Positions 16,207 through 22,864 of a stretch of DNA of 64,000 nucleotides are shown piece by piece. Each line of letters starts with the position of its first letter. Position 1 is the first letter of the stretch. Below the pieces are notes generated by a model. The model was not told the origin of the DNA, made no database searches, and was given only the letters and a program-made list of their open reading frames with translations. The stretch is from CAZADA01 sp964526675. Its GTDB lineage: Bacteria; Pseudomonadota; Alphaproteobacteria; Caulobacterales; Maricaulaceae. Location of the stretch: assembly GCA_964526675.1 (NCBI GenBank), contig CAZGLY010000003.1:50391-114390 (forward strand). Direction: 5' to 3'. The translations under genes were made by a program, and so were the position numbers.

Positions 16207-17331
16207 ATGCCCCCCGCCCAACCGGATCCCGCCGCATCGAGCGGCCCCGGCCTCCCGGCCCGCCGCGACAATTCCGCCCCCGCCCCGCTTGAGGGCATGG
16301 TCTCCGACCGCCGCTTCGACAGCCCGTGGCCGGACCTGAACGGCAAGACTGTGCTAATCACCGGAGGCACAGGATCCTTCGGGCGCGCGCTGGTCAAAAC
16401 CGTGTGCGCGCAGTTCACGCCGAAAAAGCTGATCATCTTCAGCCGCGACGAGCTGAAACAGTACGAAATGGCCCAGGTTTTCAGCCCCGAAGAGCACGGA
16501 TTTCTGCGCTATTTCATCGGCGACGTGCGCGATTTCGACCGCCTCGACCAAGCCATGCGCGGGGTCGATTTGGTGATCCACGCCGCGGCGCTCAAACATG
16601 TTCCGATTGCGGAGTACAACCCGTTTGAGTGCATAAAGACCAATGTGTTCGGCGCCGAGAACGTCGTGCGCGCCGCCATTCGCCGGGGGGTGGACCGGGT
16701 GGTCGCGCTCTCCACCGATAAGGCCGCCAATCCGCTCAATCTCTATGGCGCGACCAAGCTGTGCTCCGACAAGATCTTCGCGGCGGCCCACGCCATGGGG
16801 GGCGAGGACGGACCGGTGTTCTGCATTGTGCGCTACGGCAATGTCGTGGGCTCGCGAGGGTCGGTGGCGCCCTTCTTTCAAAAGCTTGTGCGCGACGGCG
16901 CGGACAGCCTGCCGATCACGGATCCGCGGATGACGCGGTTTTGGATCACCCTGCCCCAGGGCGTGAACTTCGTGTTGTCCTCCTCCGCGCTCGCCAAGGG
17001 CGGGGAGATTTTCGTCCCCAAAATCCCCAGCATGCGCACGGTCGATCTCGCGCAGACCATCGCGCCGGATCTGCCCCACCGGATTGTCGGCATTCGTCCC
17101 GGCGAGAAGCTGCATGAGATCATGGTGCCCGCCGACGACGCCCGGGCCACGGTGGAGCTTGAGGATCGGTTCGTGATCGTGCCGAGCTTTGACGACCGCC
17201 GCCGGGACGCCTGGCTGGCGGATGGGGCGAACCCCGTGGACGACGGCTTCAGTTATGCGTCGGATACGAACCTCGAACGGCTCGACGCCCGGGCGCTGCA
17301 GGCCTTGCTGCGGGACACGTTTCCGCGCTGA
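16207..17331 (+). CDS. pseB: UDP-N-acetylglucosamine 4,6-dehydratase (inverting) PseB
   Basis: PseB dehydrates and epimerises UDP-GlcNAc in the first step of pseudaminic acid synthesis. The ATG at 16207 has GGAGG 7 bases upstream; a longer in-frame reading from 16060 adds Pro/Arg-rich residues unlike the family. The 374-residue product has NAD-binding TVLITGGTGSFGRALVKTV, then IFSRDELKQYEMAQ, HAAALKHVPIAEYNPFECIK and the catalytic segment STDKAANPLNLYGATKLCSD. RPGEKLHEIMV is near the end. A 30-residue Pro-rich leader precedes the core, and MVSDRRFDSPWPD at 16297 is another possible start. pseC and pseG partners are not in the window. Confidence 0.92.
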   Translation: MPPAQPDPAASSGPGLPARRDNSAPAPLEGMVSDRRFDSPWPDLNGKTVLITGGTGSFGRALVKTVCAQFTPKKLIIFSRDELKQYEMAQVFSPEEHGFLRYFIGDVRDFDRLDQAMRGVDLVIHAAALKHVPIAEYNPFECIKTNVFGAENVVRAAIRRGVDRVVALSTDKAANPLNLYGATKLCSDKIFAAAHAMGGEDGPVFCIVRYGNVVGSRGSVAPFFQKLVRDGADSLPITDPRMTRFWITLPQGVNFVLSSSALAKGGEIFVPKIPSMRTVDLAQTIAPDLPHRIVGIRPGEKLHEIMVPADDARATVELEDRFVIVPSFDDRRRDAWLADGANPVDDGFSYASDTNLERLDARALQALLRDTFPR

Positions 17332-17466
17332 CTCAAAAACGGCCGGAAACTAACCAAGATTTCATCCTCCTATCCCCCTTCGCGCCGACGGAGGCCGGTC
17401 CGCCTCGCGTTTGGTGTGAGACGCCCGCGCGTGAGTCGCGGCGAGGTCTAAACGAAGGATGATGAC

Positions 17467-17958
17467 ATGTGGAAGCACACCCTGACCGTCGGCGCCGTGA
17501 TCGCCGGCCTGGCCGCCGGCGCGGCCGCCCAACCCCACGAGCGCGGGCAGAAGTTTCTCGACTCCCTGTTTGAGCGGATCGACACGGATGTGGATGGCGT
17601 GATCTCCGCGGCGGAAATCGAAAGCACGCGGCTGACCGCGTTTCAAACGGCCGACGCGAACGCGGACGGCGTGGTCGACAGCGACGAGATCGACGCGCTC
17701 AAAGACGCTGATGTCGAGCGTCCCCCGCGGCCGCAGGGCCGCTTCCGCGGGCGCAAGGGCGACGGCGAGGGACGCGATCCGATGGCGCGCCTCGACGCCA
17801 ATGCGGACGGCCTGATCACCCAGGACGAGTTTGTCGATCGCCCCATGCGGGTCTTGGAGTTCGACGCCGACGGCGACGGCGCGGTGACGCAGGAGGAAGT
17901 GCGCGAGGGCATGCGCGCGCGCATGGCCGAGCGGCGCGCGGAACCGTCCGAGGAATAG
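17467..17958 (+). CDS. Secreted EF-hand calcium-binding protein
   Basis: The 163-residue product has a signal peptide (MWKHTLTVGAVIAGLAAGAAA) and four canonical EF-hand loops: DTDVDGVISAAE, DANADGVVDSDE, DANADGLITQDE and DADGDGAVTQEE. They come in two pairs separated by an Arg/Pro-rich linker. AAGGA lies 8 bases before the ATG. It should therefore be a periplasmic or secreted calcium sensor or buffer. It converges on flagellin gene 1 (53 bp between stops) and follows pseB by 135 bp in which I see no terminator. No specific function can be assigned; many Alphaproteobacteria carry such proteins. Confidence 0.85.
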   Translation: MWKHTLTVGAVIAGLAAGAAAQPHERGQKFLDSLFERIDTDVDGVISAAEIESTRLTAFQTADANADGVVDSDEIDALKDADVERPPRPQGRFRGRKGDGEGRDPMARLDANADGLITQDEFVDRPMRVLEFDADGDGAVTQEEVREGMRARMAERRAEPSEE

Positions 17959-18011
17959 CGCGTGGCGGGCGCGTCAGGCGACGCCGGGCGCGCCCGATCC
18001 TGCGTGACGCT

Positions 18012-18848
18012 TTAGGCTTGGAACAGCGACAGGATCGCTTCGGGGCGCGAGTTGGCGATCGACAGCGATTGCACGCCGAGAGCCTGTTGCACCTGCAGAG
18101 CGCTGAGCCGGGCCGACTCGGCGGCCAAGTCAGCGTCCACGAGTTGGCCGACGCCCGTTTCGAGGGTGTCCTGCAAACGCTCCACAAACTGGGTGTGGGC
18201 TTCGAACTTCCGTGAGTCGGCCCCCAGGGAGCTCAACGCCGTGTTCACATTGTCGAAGCTGGCCTGCAGGGCGGTCAACGTGGCTTGGGCGTCGGTGACC
18301 GTGGCCACCGTGTTCACGGCGGGATCGAAGGTGATGGTCGGGCCGCCATAGGTCAGGTTCTGCGACCGCAACGTGATGGTTCGCGCCGTGTCGGCGTCCG
18401 CCAAGAACTCGATGCCCGGGGTGACGGTCCCATTCAGCAGGTTGACGTCGTCAAACTCCGCGTTCGCCACAACCGTCGCCAGCTGGTCGGCGATGGCGGC
18501 GAAGTCGGCCTGCAACGCCTGGCGCGCTGAGGCCTCGAGCGAAGCGTCCGTCGCGCCGAGCGCGCGCTCCTGGAGCTGAATCAAGAGGTTGGACACCGTC
18601 TCGGCGGACGACAGCGCGACGTCGGCGATCGACACCGCCCGATCCAGGCTCAGACCAACGGAGTCAAGAACTTCAATGTCCGCGCGCAACGCCTCGGCTA
18701 CGGAGAAGCGTGTCGAGTCGTCGCTGGCGCGAGAAACGTCCTGGCCCGTGGCGATGCGCCGTTGCGCCTCATCGAGTTCGCCGGTGGCGCGGTTCAGCGC
18801 TTGCAGTGCGGCCAGAGCCGACTGATTGGTTTGGACGGTCAAACTCAT
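18012..18848 (-). CDS. Flagellin (divergent paralogue)
   Basis: The start is MSLTVQTNQSALAAL at 18848, behind GGGGAG; an in-frame extension to 18971 is not flagellin-like. The 278-residue product has N- and C-terminal D0/D1 domains (RIATGQDVSRASDDSTRFSVA, and the end LGVQSLSIANSRPEAILSLF) and no D2/D3 insertion. It differs clearly from the two flagellins at 19630 and 20799, which resemble each other closely, so it may be a specialised minor filament protein, comparable to FljJ of Caulobacter. A hairpin GCGCA-TAA-TGCGC at 18864-18876 sits just before the ribosome-binding site. I found no well-spaced sigma-54 element; CGGCGCGCGCTTGCA near 18967-18981 is one base short. Confidence 0.9.
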   Translation of the reverse strand: MSLTVQTNQSALAALQALNRATGELDEAQRRIATGQDVSRASDDSTRFSVAEALRADIEVLDSVGLSLDRAVSIADVALSSAETVSNLLIQLQERALGATDASLEASARQALQADFAAIADQLATVVANAEFDDVNLLNGTVTPGIEFLADADTARTITLRSQNLTYGGPTITFDPAVNTVATVTDAQATLTALQASFDNVNTALSSLGADSRKFEAHTQFVERLQDTLETGVGQLVDADLAAESARLSALQVQQALGVQSLSIANSRPEAILSLFQA

Positions 18849-19029
18849 GTGCCGCTTCTCCCCGCGCATAATGCGCCGCATGCGCCGGTCGCGGGGCGAT
18901 CGCGTGCGGCGGACCATCCCCCAAACGGACGATGTCGAGCAGCATCGGACGACACTCTTAATAAAGTGCAAGCGCGCGCCGGCGAATGCCGTGCGTGGGA
19001 TGTGCGGCTAACCGAGCGCCGCAGCGGGA

Positions 19030-19515
19030 CTAGACGCGGCGGTCGACGACCACGCCTTCAGCGTCTTGCGGCGACGCCAGCGCGTTCAGCAGTTCTTCGC
19101 GGGGAAACTGTTGAATGATCTCACCATTGCGGCTGTCGATCGTCGTGTAGATGAACCGATCGCTGTTTTCGTCGCGTGTGATCTGCAGCTTGGCGAACGG
19201 CTTGAGGGCGTCGTCCACGAGCTGCTGGGCGAGTTCGCGCGCGCGTTCTTCCGCCGCGTCGTCGGCGTCCGCCCGCGCCTCCGCAGCGCCCGCGTCCTCA
19301 CCTTCGGCGCTGCCGGTGTTCGGCCGCTCGCGCGTTGAGGCCTGAGCCTCCGCGGATGCTGAAACCGCCTCAGAAGCGGCGCTGGCCGTCGTCCCGGCGA
19401 CCGCCTCCGGCGTTGAACCGGCTTGGGCCTCGCGCCCGGACAGGTTGGCGCGGTTGACCGCAAGTGCTTCGAGCTCCCCAGCCGCGAGGCCATTTGCAGG
19501 CGTGACTGTGCTCAT
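19030..19515 (-). CDS. flaG: FlaG family flagellar protein
   Basis: FlaG proteins are small, often filament-length-related factors encoded beside flagellins. The 161-residue product has an Ala/Glu/Ser-rich disordered N-terminal part to about residue 95. The conserved C-terminal FlaG domain then reads LKPFAKLQITRDENSDRFIY, continuing with IDSRNGEIIQQFPREELLNAL. The only in-frame start is the ATG at 19515, although the AAGGAGG ribosome-binding sequence is 22 bases upstream with a hairpin between (see the leader entry). It lies between flagellins 1 and 2 and is probably read on the flagellin 2 transcript. Confidence 0.82.
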   Translation of the reverse strand: MSTVTPANGLAAGELEALAVNRANLSGREAQAGSTPEAVAGTTASAASEAVSASAEAQASTRERPNTGSAEGEDAGAAEARADADDAAEERARELAQQLVDDALKPFAKLQITRDENSDRFIYTTIDSRNGEIIQQFPREELLNALASPQDAEGVVVDRRV

Positions 19516-19544
19516 AACGTCTGCGGCGGCGAGGCCGCCTCCTT
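19516..19544 (-). promoter_or_regulatory. flaG leader with hairpin between Shine-Dalgarno and start codon
   Basis: On the minus strand AAGGAGG (19544-19538) is followed by GGCGGC-CTC-GCCGCC, a 6-bp stem that takes in the last bases of the ribosome-binding sequence, and the ATG comes 22 bases after it. Folding would bring the site close to the ATG or partly mask it. No alternative start codon lies in between in the flaG frame. Confidence 0.45.
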
Positions 19545-19629
19545 CTGATGATCCTTGCTGTTACCGTCGCGAAAGAAGTGGCGGGGACGCCTCCAGGGAT
19601 GCGCGCGGACGCGCCCCCGCCGACGGCGT

Positions 19630-20457
19630 TTACCCAAACAGACCCAAGATCGCGTTCGGCGCCTGGTTGGCGATCGCGAGCGCCTGCGTGCCCAGCTGCT
19701 GCTGGGTCTGCAAGGCGGTCAACCGAGCGCTTTCTCGCGCCAGGTCTGCGTCCACCAAGTTGCCGATGCCGACTGTGGCCTCATCCTGCAGGACGGTCAC
19801 AAAGTCCTGTTGGATTTCGAGGGCCCGCCCCGCCGTGCCCAGTCGCGCGAGCGACGCGTTCACGTTGTTGAGGGACGCCTCAATCGCCGACACCGCCGCC
19901 AAGGCTTGCGAGACCGAGTTGATCTGCGAAGACGCGGTGAGGGTGATTGTGGAGCCGGACAGCGTCAGGTCTTCATCCTGCACGGAGATCGACTGCGTGC
20001 CGTCGGCGTTGGCGAGAGCCGAAACGCCGTTGGTCGAGCCGTTGAGCAGGTTGACGCCGTTGAACTCCGCGTTGGTGACCACCGAGGTGATCTGATCCCG
20101 CAGCGCCGTGAAGTCTTCGTTCAAGGCGGTGCGCGACGCCGCGTCCAGGGACGCGTCAGAGGCGGCCAGCGCTTTGGCTTTGAGTTCAATCAGCAAGTCC
20201 GAGACCGCCTCGCCGGCGGCCAGGGCCGTATCGACCGTCGAGGTCACGCGTGACAAAGAGTTCTGCACGGCGCCGAAAGACGCCACGTCAGAACGCAGAC
20301 CCTGGGCGATGGCGAAGATGGCGCCGTCGTCCCGAGCGCTGCTCACGCGCAAGCCGGTGCTGATCCGGTTGTTGGTGGTCTCAAGCGCGCGGTTGGTCGC
20401 GTTGAGGTTTTGCAGGGCGATCTGCGCCCCGGGGTTCGTGTTGATGCTCAGGGTCAT
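19630..20457 (-). CDS. Flagellin (major type)
   Basis: The start MTLSINTNPGAQIALQNLNA at 20457 has GGAGG 6 bases upstream. The 275-residue product has the flagellin N-terminus with NNRISTGLRVSSARDDGAIF and the C-terminus DLARESARLTALQTQQQLGT with QALAIANQAPNAILGLFG. Only D0/D1 are present, with a short central region, as in Caulobacter-type flagellins. It is very similar to the flagellin at 20799 and is presumably co-assembled with it. It has its own sigma-54 promoter (20532-20547), an upstream palindrome and two leader hairpins. Serine and threonine residues in the central region could carry the sugar made by the neighbouring cluster. Confidence 0.96.
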   Translation of the reverse strand: MTLSINTNPGAQIALQNLNATNRALETTNNRISTGLRVSSARDDGAIFAIAQGLRSDVASFGAVQNSLSRVTSTVDTALAAGEAVSDLLIELKAKALAASDASLDAASRTALNEDFTALRDQITSVVTNAEFNGVNLLNGSTNGVSALANADGTQSISVQDEDLTLSGSTITLTASSQINSVSQALAAVSAIEASLNNVNASLARLGTAGRALEIQQDFVTVLQDEATVGIGNLVDADLARESARLTALQTQQQLGTQALAIANQAPNAILGLFG

Positions 20458-20521
20458 TTCTTGCCTCCACACATTTTGCGTGATTGCCCGACGTTCGGTC
20501 GGCTAGGAGCATTTGCTCCCG
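20458..20521 (-). promoter_or_regulatory. 5' leader of flagellin 2 with two hairpins
   Basis: Between the predicted start of transcription (about 20521) and the ATG, GGAGC-AAAT-GCTCC (20519-20506) and CCGAC-CGAAC-GTCGG (20502-20488) each form a 5-bp stem; the ribosome-binding site GGAGG stays free downstream. FlbT is known in Caulobacter to bind flagellin leaders, and flbT is encoded here. The other flagellin leaders also carry hairpins. Function is inferred. Confidence 0.5.
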
Positions 20522-20531
20522 GCGGCCTGGG

Positions 20532-20547
20532 TGCAAAGACGAGGCCA
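20532..20547 (-). promoter_or_regulatory. Sigma-54 promoter of flagellin 2
   Basis: On the minus strand TGGCCTCGTCTTTGCA shows GG-N10-GC spacing and the strong TTTGCA at -12. The predicted start near 20521 gives a leader of about 64 nt. The palindrome at 20616-20630 is about 70 bp upstream, as expected for an enhancer-bound activator. The 341-bp gap between the two flagellin genes is thus accounted for by leader, promoter, palindrome and terminator. Confidence 0.75.
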
Positions 20548-20615
20548 GACCGCTGACGGCGGGCGGCGCGCTGGCGCTTGCGGCGTTGGCGCGCGGCTGT
20601 TGGCGGAGCGACACT

Positions 20616-20630
20616 CGGCAGATCCTGCCG
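20616..20630. promoter_or_regulatory. Palindrome CGGCAGATCCTGCCG upstream of flagellin 2
   Basis: It is identical over 15 bases to the site between fliX and flgI. Exact recurrence of a 15-base palindrome at two flagellar promoters is unlikely by chance and fits a binding site for the sigma-54 activator, presumably FlbD. Confidence 0.55.
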
Positions 20631-20735
20631 CCGCTGGGCGAAAACTGCCGGCCGCGCGGCGCCCGTGACCCGGCAAGATTGGCCCTCCCTCCCCCGCGAC
20701 GGCGTGGCGAGCTGCGAACAAAGAGACGTGTGGGC

Positions 20736-20764
20736 AAAGAAAAGGGCCGCGCGATGCGCGGCCC
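20736..20764 (-). terminator. Rho-independent terminator of flagellin 3
   Basis: GGGCCGCGC-ATC-GCGCGGCCC forms a 9-bp stem with a 3-base loop, followed on the minus strand by TTTTCTTT. It lies 35 bp past the flagellin 3 stop and separates that unit from flagellin 2. Confidence 0.9.
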
Positions 20765-20798
20765 GAGAGAGATGATGAGGCGTGCGCCGATCTGTCGC

Positions 20799-21623
20799 TT
20801 ACTGGAAGAAGCTCAAGATCGCCTGCGGCGCCTGGTTGGCGATCGCAAGCGCCTGGGTGCCGAGCTGCTGCTTCACCTGGGTCGCCTGGAACGCGGCGCT
20901 TTCTCGCGCCAAGTCTGCGTCGACCAGATTGCCGATGCCGGTGGTGGTCTCGTCGCGCAACACGGTGGCGAAGACCTCAAAGATCTCCAACGACCGCGCC
21001 GCGGTGCCGAGCCGCGCCAAAGCGGCGTTCAAATTGTCCAACGAGGTGTCGACAATGGAGACCGCCGCAAGCGCGGCGGACACGGTGTTGACTTGCTGTG
21101 ACGCGGTAAGGCTGATGACCGTTCCGCCCAAACTCAAGTCTTCCGCTTGAACTGAGATGGTGCTCGTTCCATCTGCATTCGCCAAAGCGCTGAATCCAGG
21201 GATGGAGTTGTTGATCAGGTTTGCGCCATTGAACTCGGCGTTCGACACGACGGAGGTGATTTGGTCCCGCAGTGACGTGAAGTCTTCGTTCAAGGCGTCC
21301 CGCGACGCGGCGTCCAAGGACGCGTCGGAGGCGGCCAAAGCCTTGGCTTTCAACTCGATCAGCAGATCCGAAATGGATTCTCCGGCCGTCACGGCAATGT
21401 CGACCGTCGACACGCCGCGGTCCAGCGAGTTTTGAACCACGCCCAGACCAGCTTCTTGAGCGCGCAGACGCTGCGCGATGGCGAAGATGCCGCCATCGTC
21501 ACGCGCCGACGAGATCTCAAGACCGGTGCTGATCCGGTTTTGGATGGTTTCAAGTCTCGCGTTGGTGCGACTGAGGTTTTGCAACGCGACCGCGGCCCCG
21601 GGGTTTGTATTGACACTGAACAT
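20799..21623 (-). CDS. Flagellin (major type)
   Basis: The start MFSVNTNPGAAVALQNLSRT at 21623 has GGAGAG 7 bases upstream; an in-frame upstream extension is rejected because it covers the leader hairpins. The 274-residue product contains IQNRISTGLEISSARDDGGI near the N-terminus and ends QVKQQLGTQALAIANQAPQA followed by ILSFFQ. It has only D0/D1 domains. Most of its length, notably LLIELKAKALAASDASLDAA, is shared with the flagellin at 19630, indicating recent duplication. It is monocistronic, with a strong terminator downstream. Confidence 0.96.
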   Translation of the reverse strand: MFSVNTNPGAAVALQNLSRTNARLETIQNRISTGLEISSARDDGGIFAIAQRLRAQEAGLGVVQNSLDRGVSTVDIAVTAGESISDLLIELKAKALAASDASLDAASRDALNEDFTSLRDQITSVVSNAEFNGANLINNSIPGFSALANADGTSTISVQAEDLSLGGTVISLTASQQVNTVSAALAAVSIVDTSLDNLNAALARLGTAARSLEIFEVFATVLRDETTTGIGNLVDADLARESAAFQATQVKQQLGTQALAIANQAPQAILSFFQ

Positions 21624-21684
21624 GACTGTGCTCTCCATTCTGGATAACCAGCGCTTTACGCTGATGGCGGTTTTCGCCCGCCTG
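21624..21684 (-). promoter_or_regulatory. 5' leader of flagellin 3 with two hairpins
   Basis: On the minus strand GGCGG-GCGAAAA-CCGCC (21682-21666) and CAGCG-TAAAG-CGCTG (21663-21649) lie within the predicted leader, followed by GGAGAG and the ATG. The two-hairpin layout matches flagellin 2 although the sequences differ, which suggests a conserved structure read by FlbT/FlaF or by ribonucleases. Confidence 0.5.
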
Positions 21685-21694
21685 CTGTCCAGCA

Positions 21695-21710
21695 TTCAAA
21701 GGCTATGCCG
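21695..21710 (-). promoter_or_regulatory. Weak sigma-54-like element upstream of flagellin 3
   Basis: CGGCATAGCCTTTGAA on the minus strand fits the -24/-12 pattern with correct spacing, except that the -12 GC is GA. The predicted start near 21684 would give a leader of about 61 nt, like that of flagellin 2. I saw no GGCA-N5-TGCC palindrome upstream, so this assignment is tentative. Confidence 0.35.
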
Positions 21711-21865
21711 TGTGAACGCTTTTTAGCTTTTGCGTCGTGTGAACTTCGCCGTGGATCGAGGGACGCGCCCAGGCGGACCCGCGCGCGGGGGATCGCGCCG
21801 CGACTGAGGGCCGACGCGGCGGCGTCGCCTTCTGCGCAGGAGATGGCTCGACGGACGGGCGAGCG

Positions 21866-22255
21866 TCAGTTGGCGGCGGCGGGAGAGTCCAGGCCGCCCG
21901 CCTCCGCGCGGGTCTCAAGGCCCTGCATGATCGAGCGATTGATGTCGATCAGGGGATCGATCTCGACGCCTTCGCGCATAACGGTGCTGGAATAGCGCGA
22001 GACGAAGATCGACAAGGAGATGATGTTGGCGCGCAGCTGATCGGGCAAGCCGTTGTCTGGCGTGGCGCAATCGGCCGCGAACGCGCTCCACACGCGTCGA
22101 TTCCAATCCAACGCCTTCGCCAACCGCTGGAGGTCCGCCCGGCCGAGCTCCGCGGCGTCCATCAACGCGCGGGTGACTTGGCCTAAAAGGCGGTACTCCG
22201 TCTGGCGCGGCGGCTCAGACCGGCTCGCGGCTTGCTGGTAAGCCCGCACCGACAT
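21866..22255 (-). CDS. flaF: Flagellar biosynthesis regulator FlaF
   Basis: FlaF is an activator or secretion partner needed for flagellin synthesis in Caulobacter and Brucella, acting against FlbT. The start MSVRAYQQAASRSEPPRQTE at 22255 fits the family; a longer in-frame reading would lie wholly inside flbT. The 129-residue product is helical, with LLGQVTRALMDAAELGRADL, ALDWNRRVWSAFAADCATPD and LRANIISLSIFVSRYSSTVM. The start lies 41 bp inside the end of flbT, so the two are translationally coupled. The order flbT-flaF next to flagellins is as in Caulobacter. Confidence 0.92.
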   Translation of the reverse strand: MSVRAYQQAASRSEPPRQTEYRLLGQVTRALMDAAELGRADLQRLAKALDWNRRVWSAFAADCATPDNGLPDQLRANIISLSIFVSRYSSTVMREGVEIDPLIDINRSIMQGLETRAEAGGLDSPAAAN

Positions 22256-22640
22256 CGGCCAATCTCTCCGTCTCGTATTCGATGAGTTTGCGACACCGGT
22301 TGAGCGCTTTGTAGTAGTCGCCCGCCATAACGTCACGGCTGACGGACACGCACTCGGCCATAATGCGCGGATTGCTGAGAACGCCCATAAACTCCGTCAT
22401 GCGCAGGACGAATTCTTCGTAGTACGCGCCGTCTTTGCCCTGATCGAGGTACATCATCATGATCGGAAAATAAATACGGCGCGCCGGGCTGTTCGCGTCC
22501 TGCGCCTGCATGATGTCCTTTTCGCGAAGCACCGACGCGCGGTTCTGCAGCACCAGGGTTGAGCGGCGATCGCCGTTCTCAACCACAGCGCCGTTGAGGA
22601 CAAAGCGCTCGCCCGGCTTCAGCGACAGTTTCAACGGCAT
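22215..22640 (-). CDS. flbT: Flagellin mRNA regulator FlbT
   Basis: FlbT binds flagellin mRNA leaders and promotes their decay or blocks translation until the hook is complete. The 141-residue product shows the family N-terminus MPLKLSLKPGERFVLNGAVV, then NRASVLREKDIMQAQDANSP, ARRIYFPIMMMYLD and the ending DYYKALNRCRKLIEYETERL. The length is normal. A TTAACC half-site lies upstream at about 22727, in the region shared with the divergent glycosyltransferase gene; it could be a CtrA contact, but alone it is weak. The gene is the first of flbT-flaF. Confidence 0.95.
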   Translation of the reverse strand: MPLKLSLKPGERFVLNGAVVENGDRRSTLVLQNRASVLREKDIMQAQDANSPARRIYFPIMMMYLDQGKDGAYYEEFVLRMTEFMGVLSNPRIMAECVSVSRDVMAGDYYKALNRCRKLIEYETERLADVGAGLPASREPV

Positions 22641-22864
22641 GGCGCGTTCAGCTCCAGATGGGGCGCCGCCGCGCGGCGGCGTCGACCACCTTGGCGGCTG
22701 GGGTTTGAACAGAGGCTAAACGCGCAGGGTTAACCAAATCTCGCCACGCCGGGCCCTAAGGGCGGCGGTAACGCTCGCGCCTTATGACGACGGACGCGTT
22801 GCGAGGCCGGATGGCGCGGGGTCGCGCAACGGGATCCGCCATCAGCCGCGCGCGAGCAGACGCC

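Noticed and set aside
18967..18981. Sigma-54 promoter for flagellin 1 (CGGCGCGCGCTTGCA)
   Set aside because: The GG-to-GC spacing is 9 instead of the invariant 10, and the surrounding GC-rich run produces such matches easily.
22724..22733. CtrA site between flbT and the FlmG-like gene
   Set aside because: Only a TTAACC half-site is present; the second half at the required spacing is missing.
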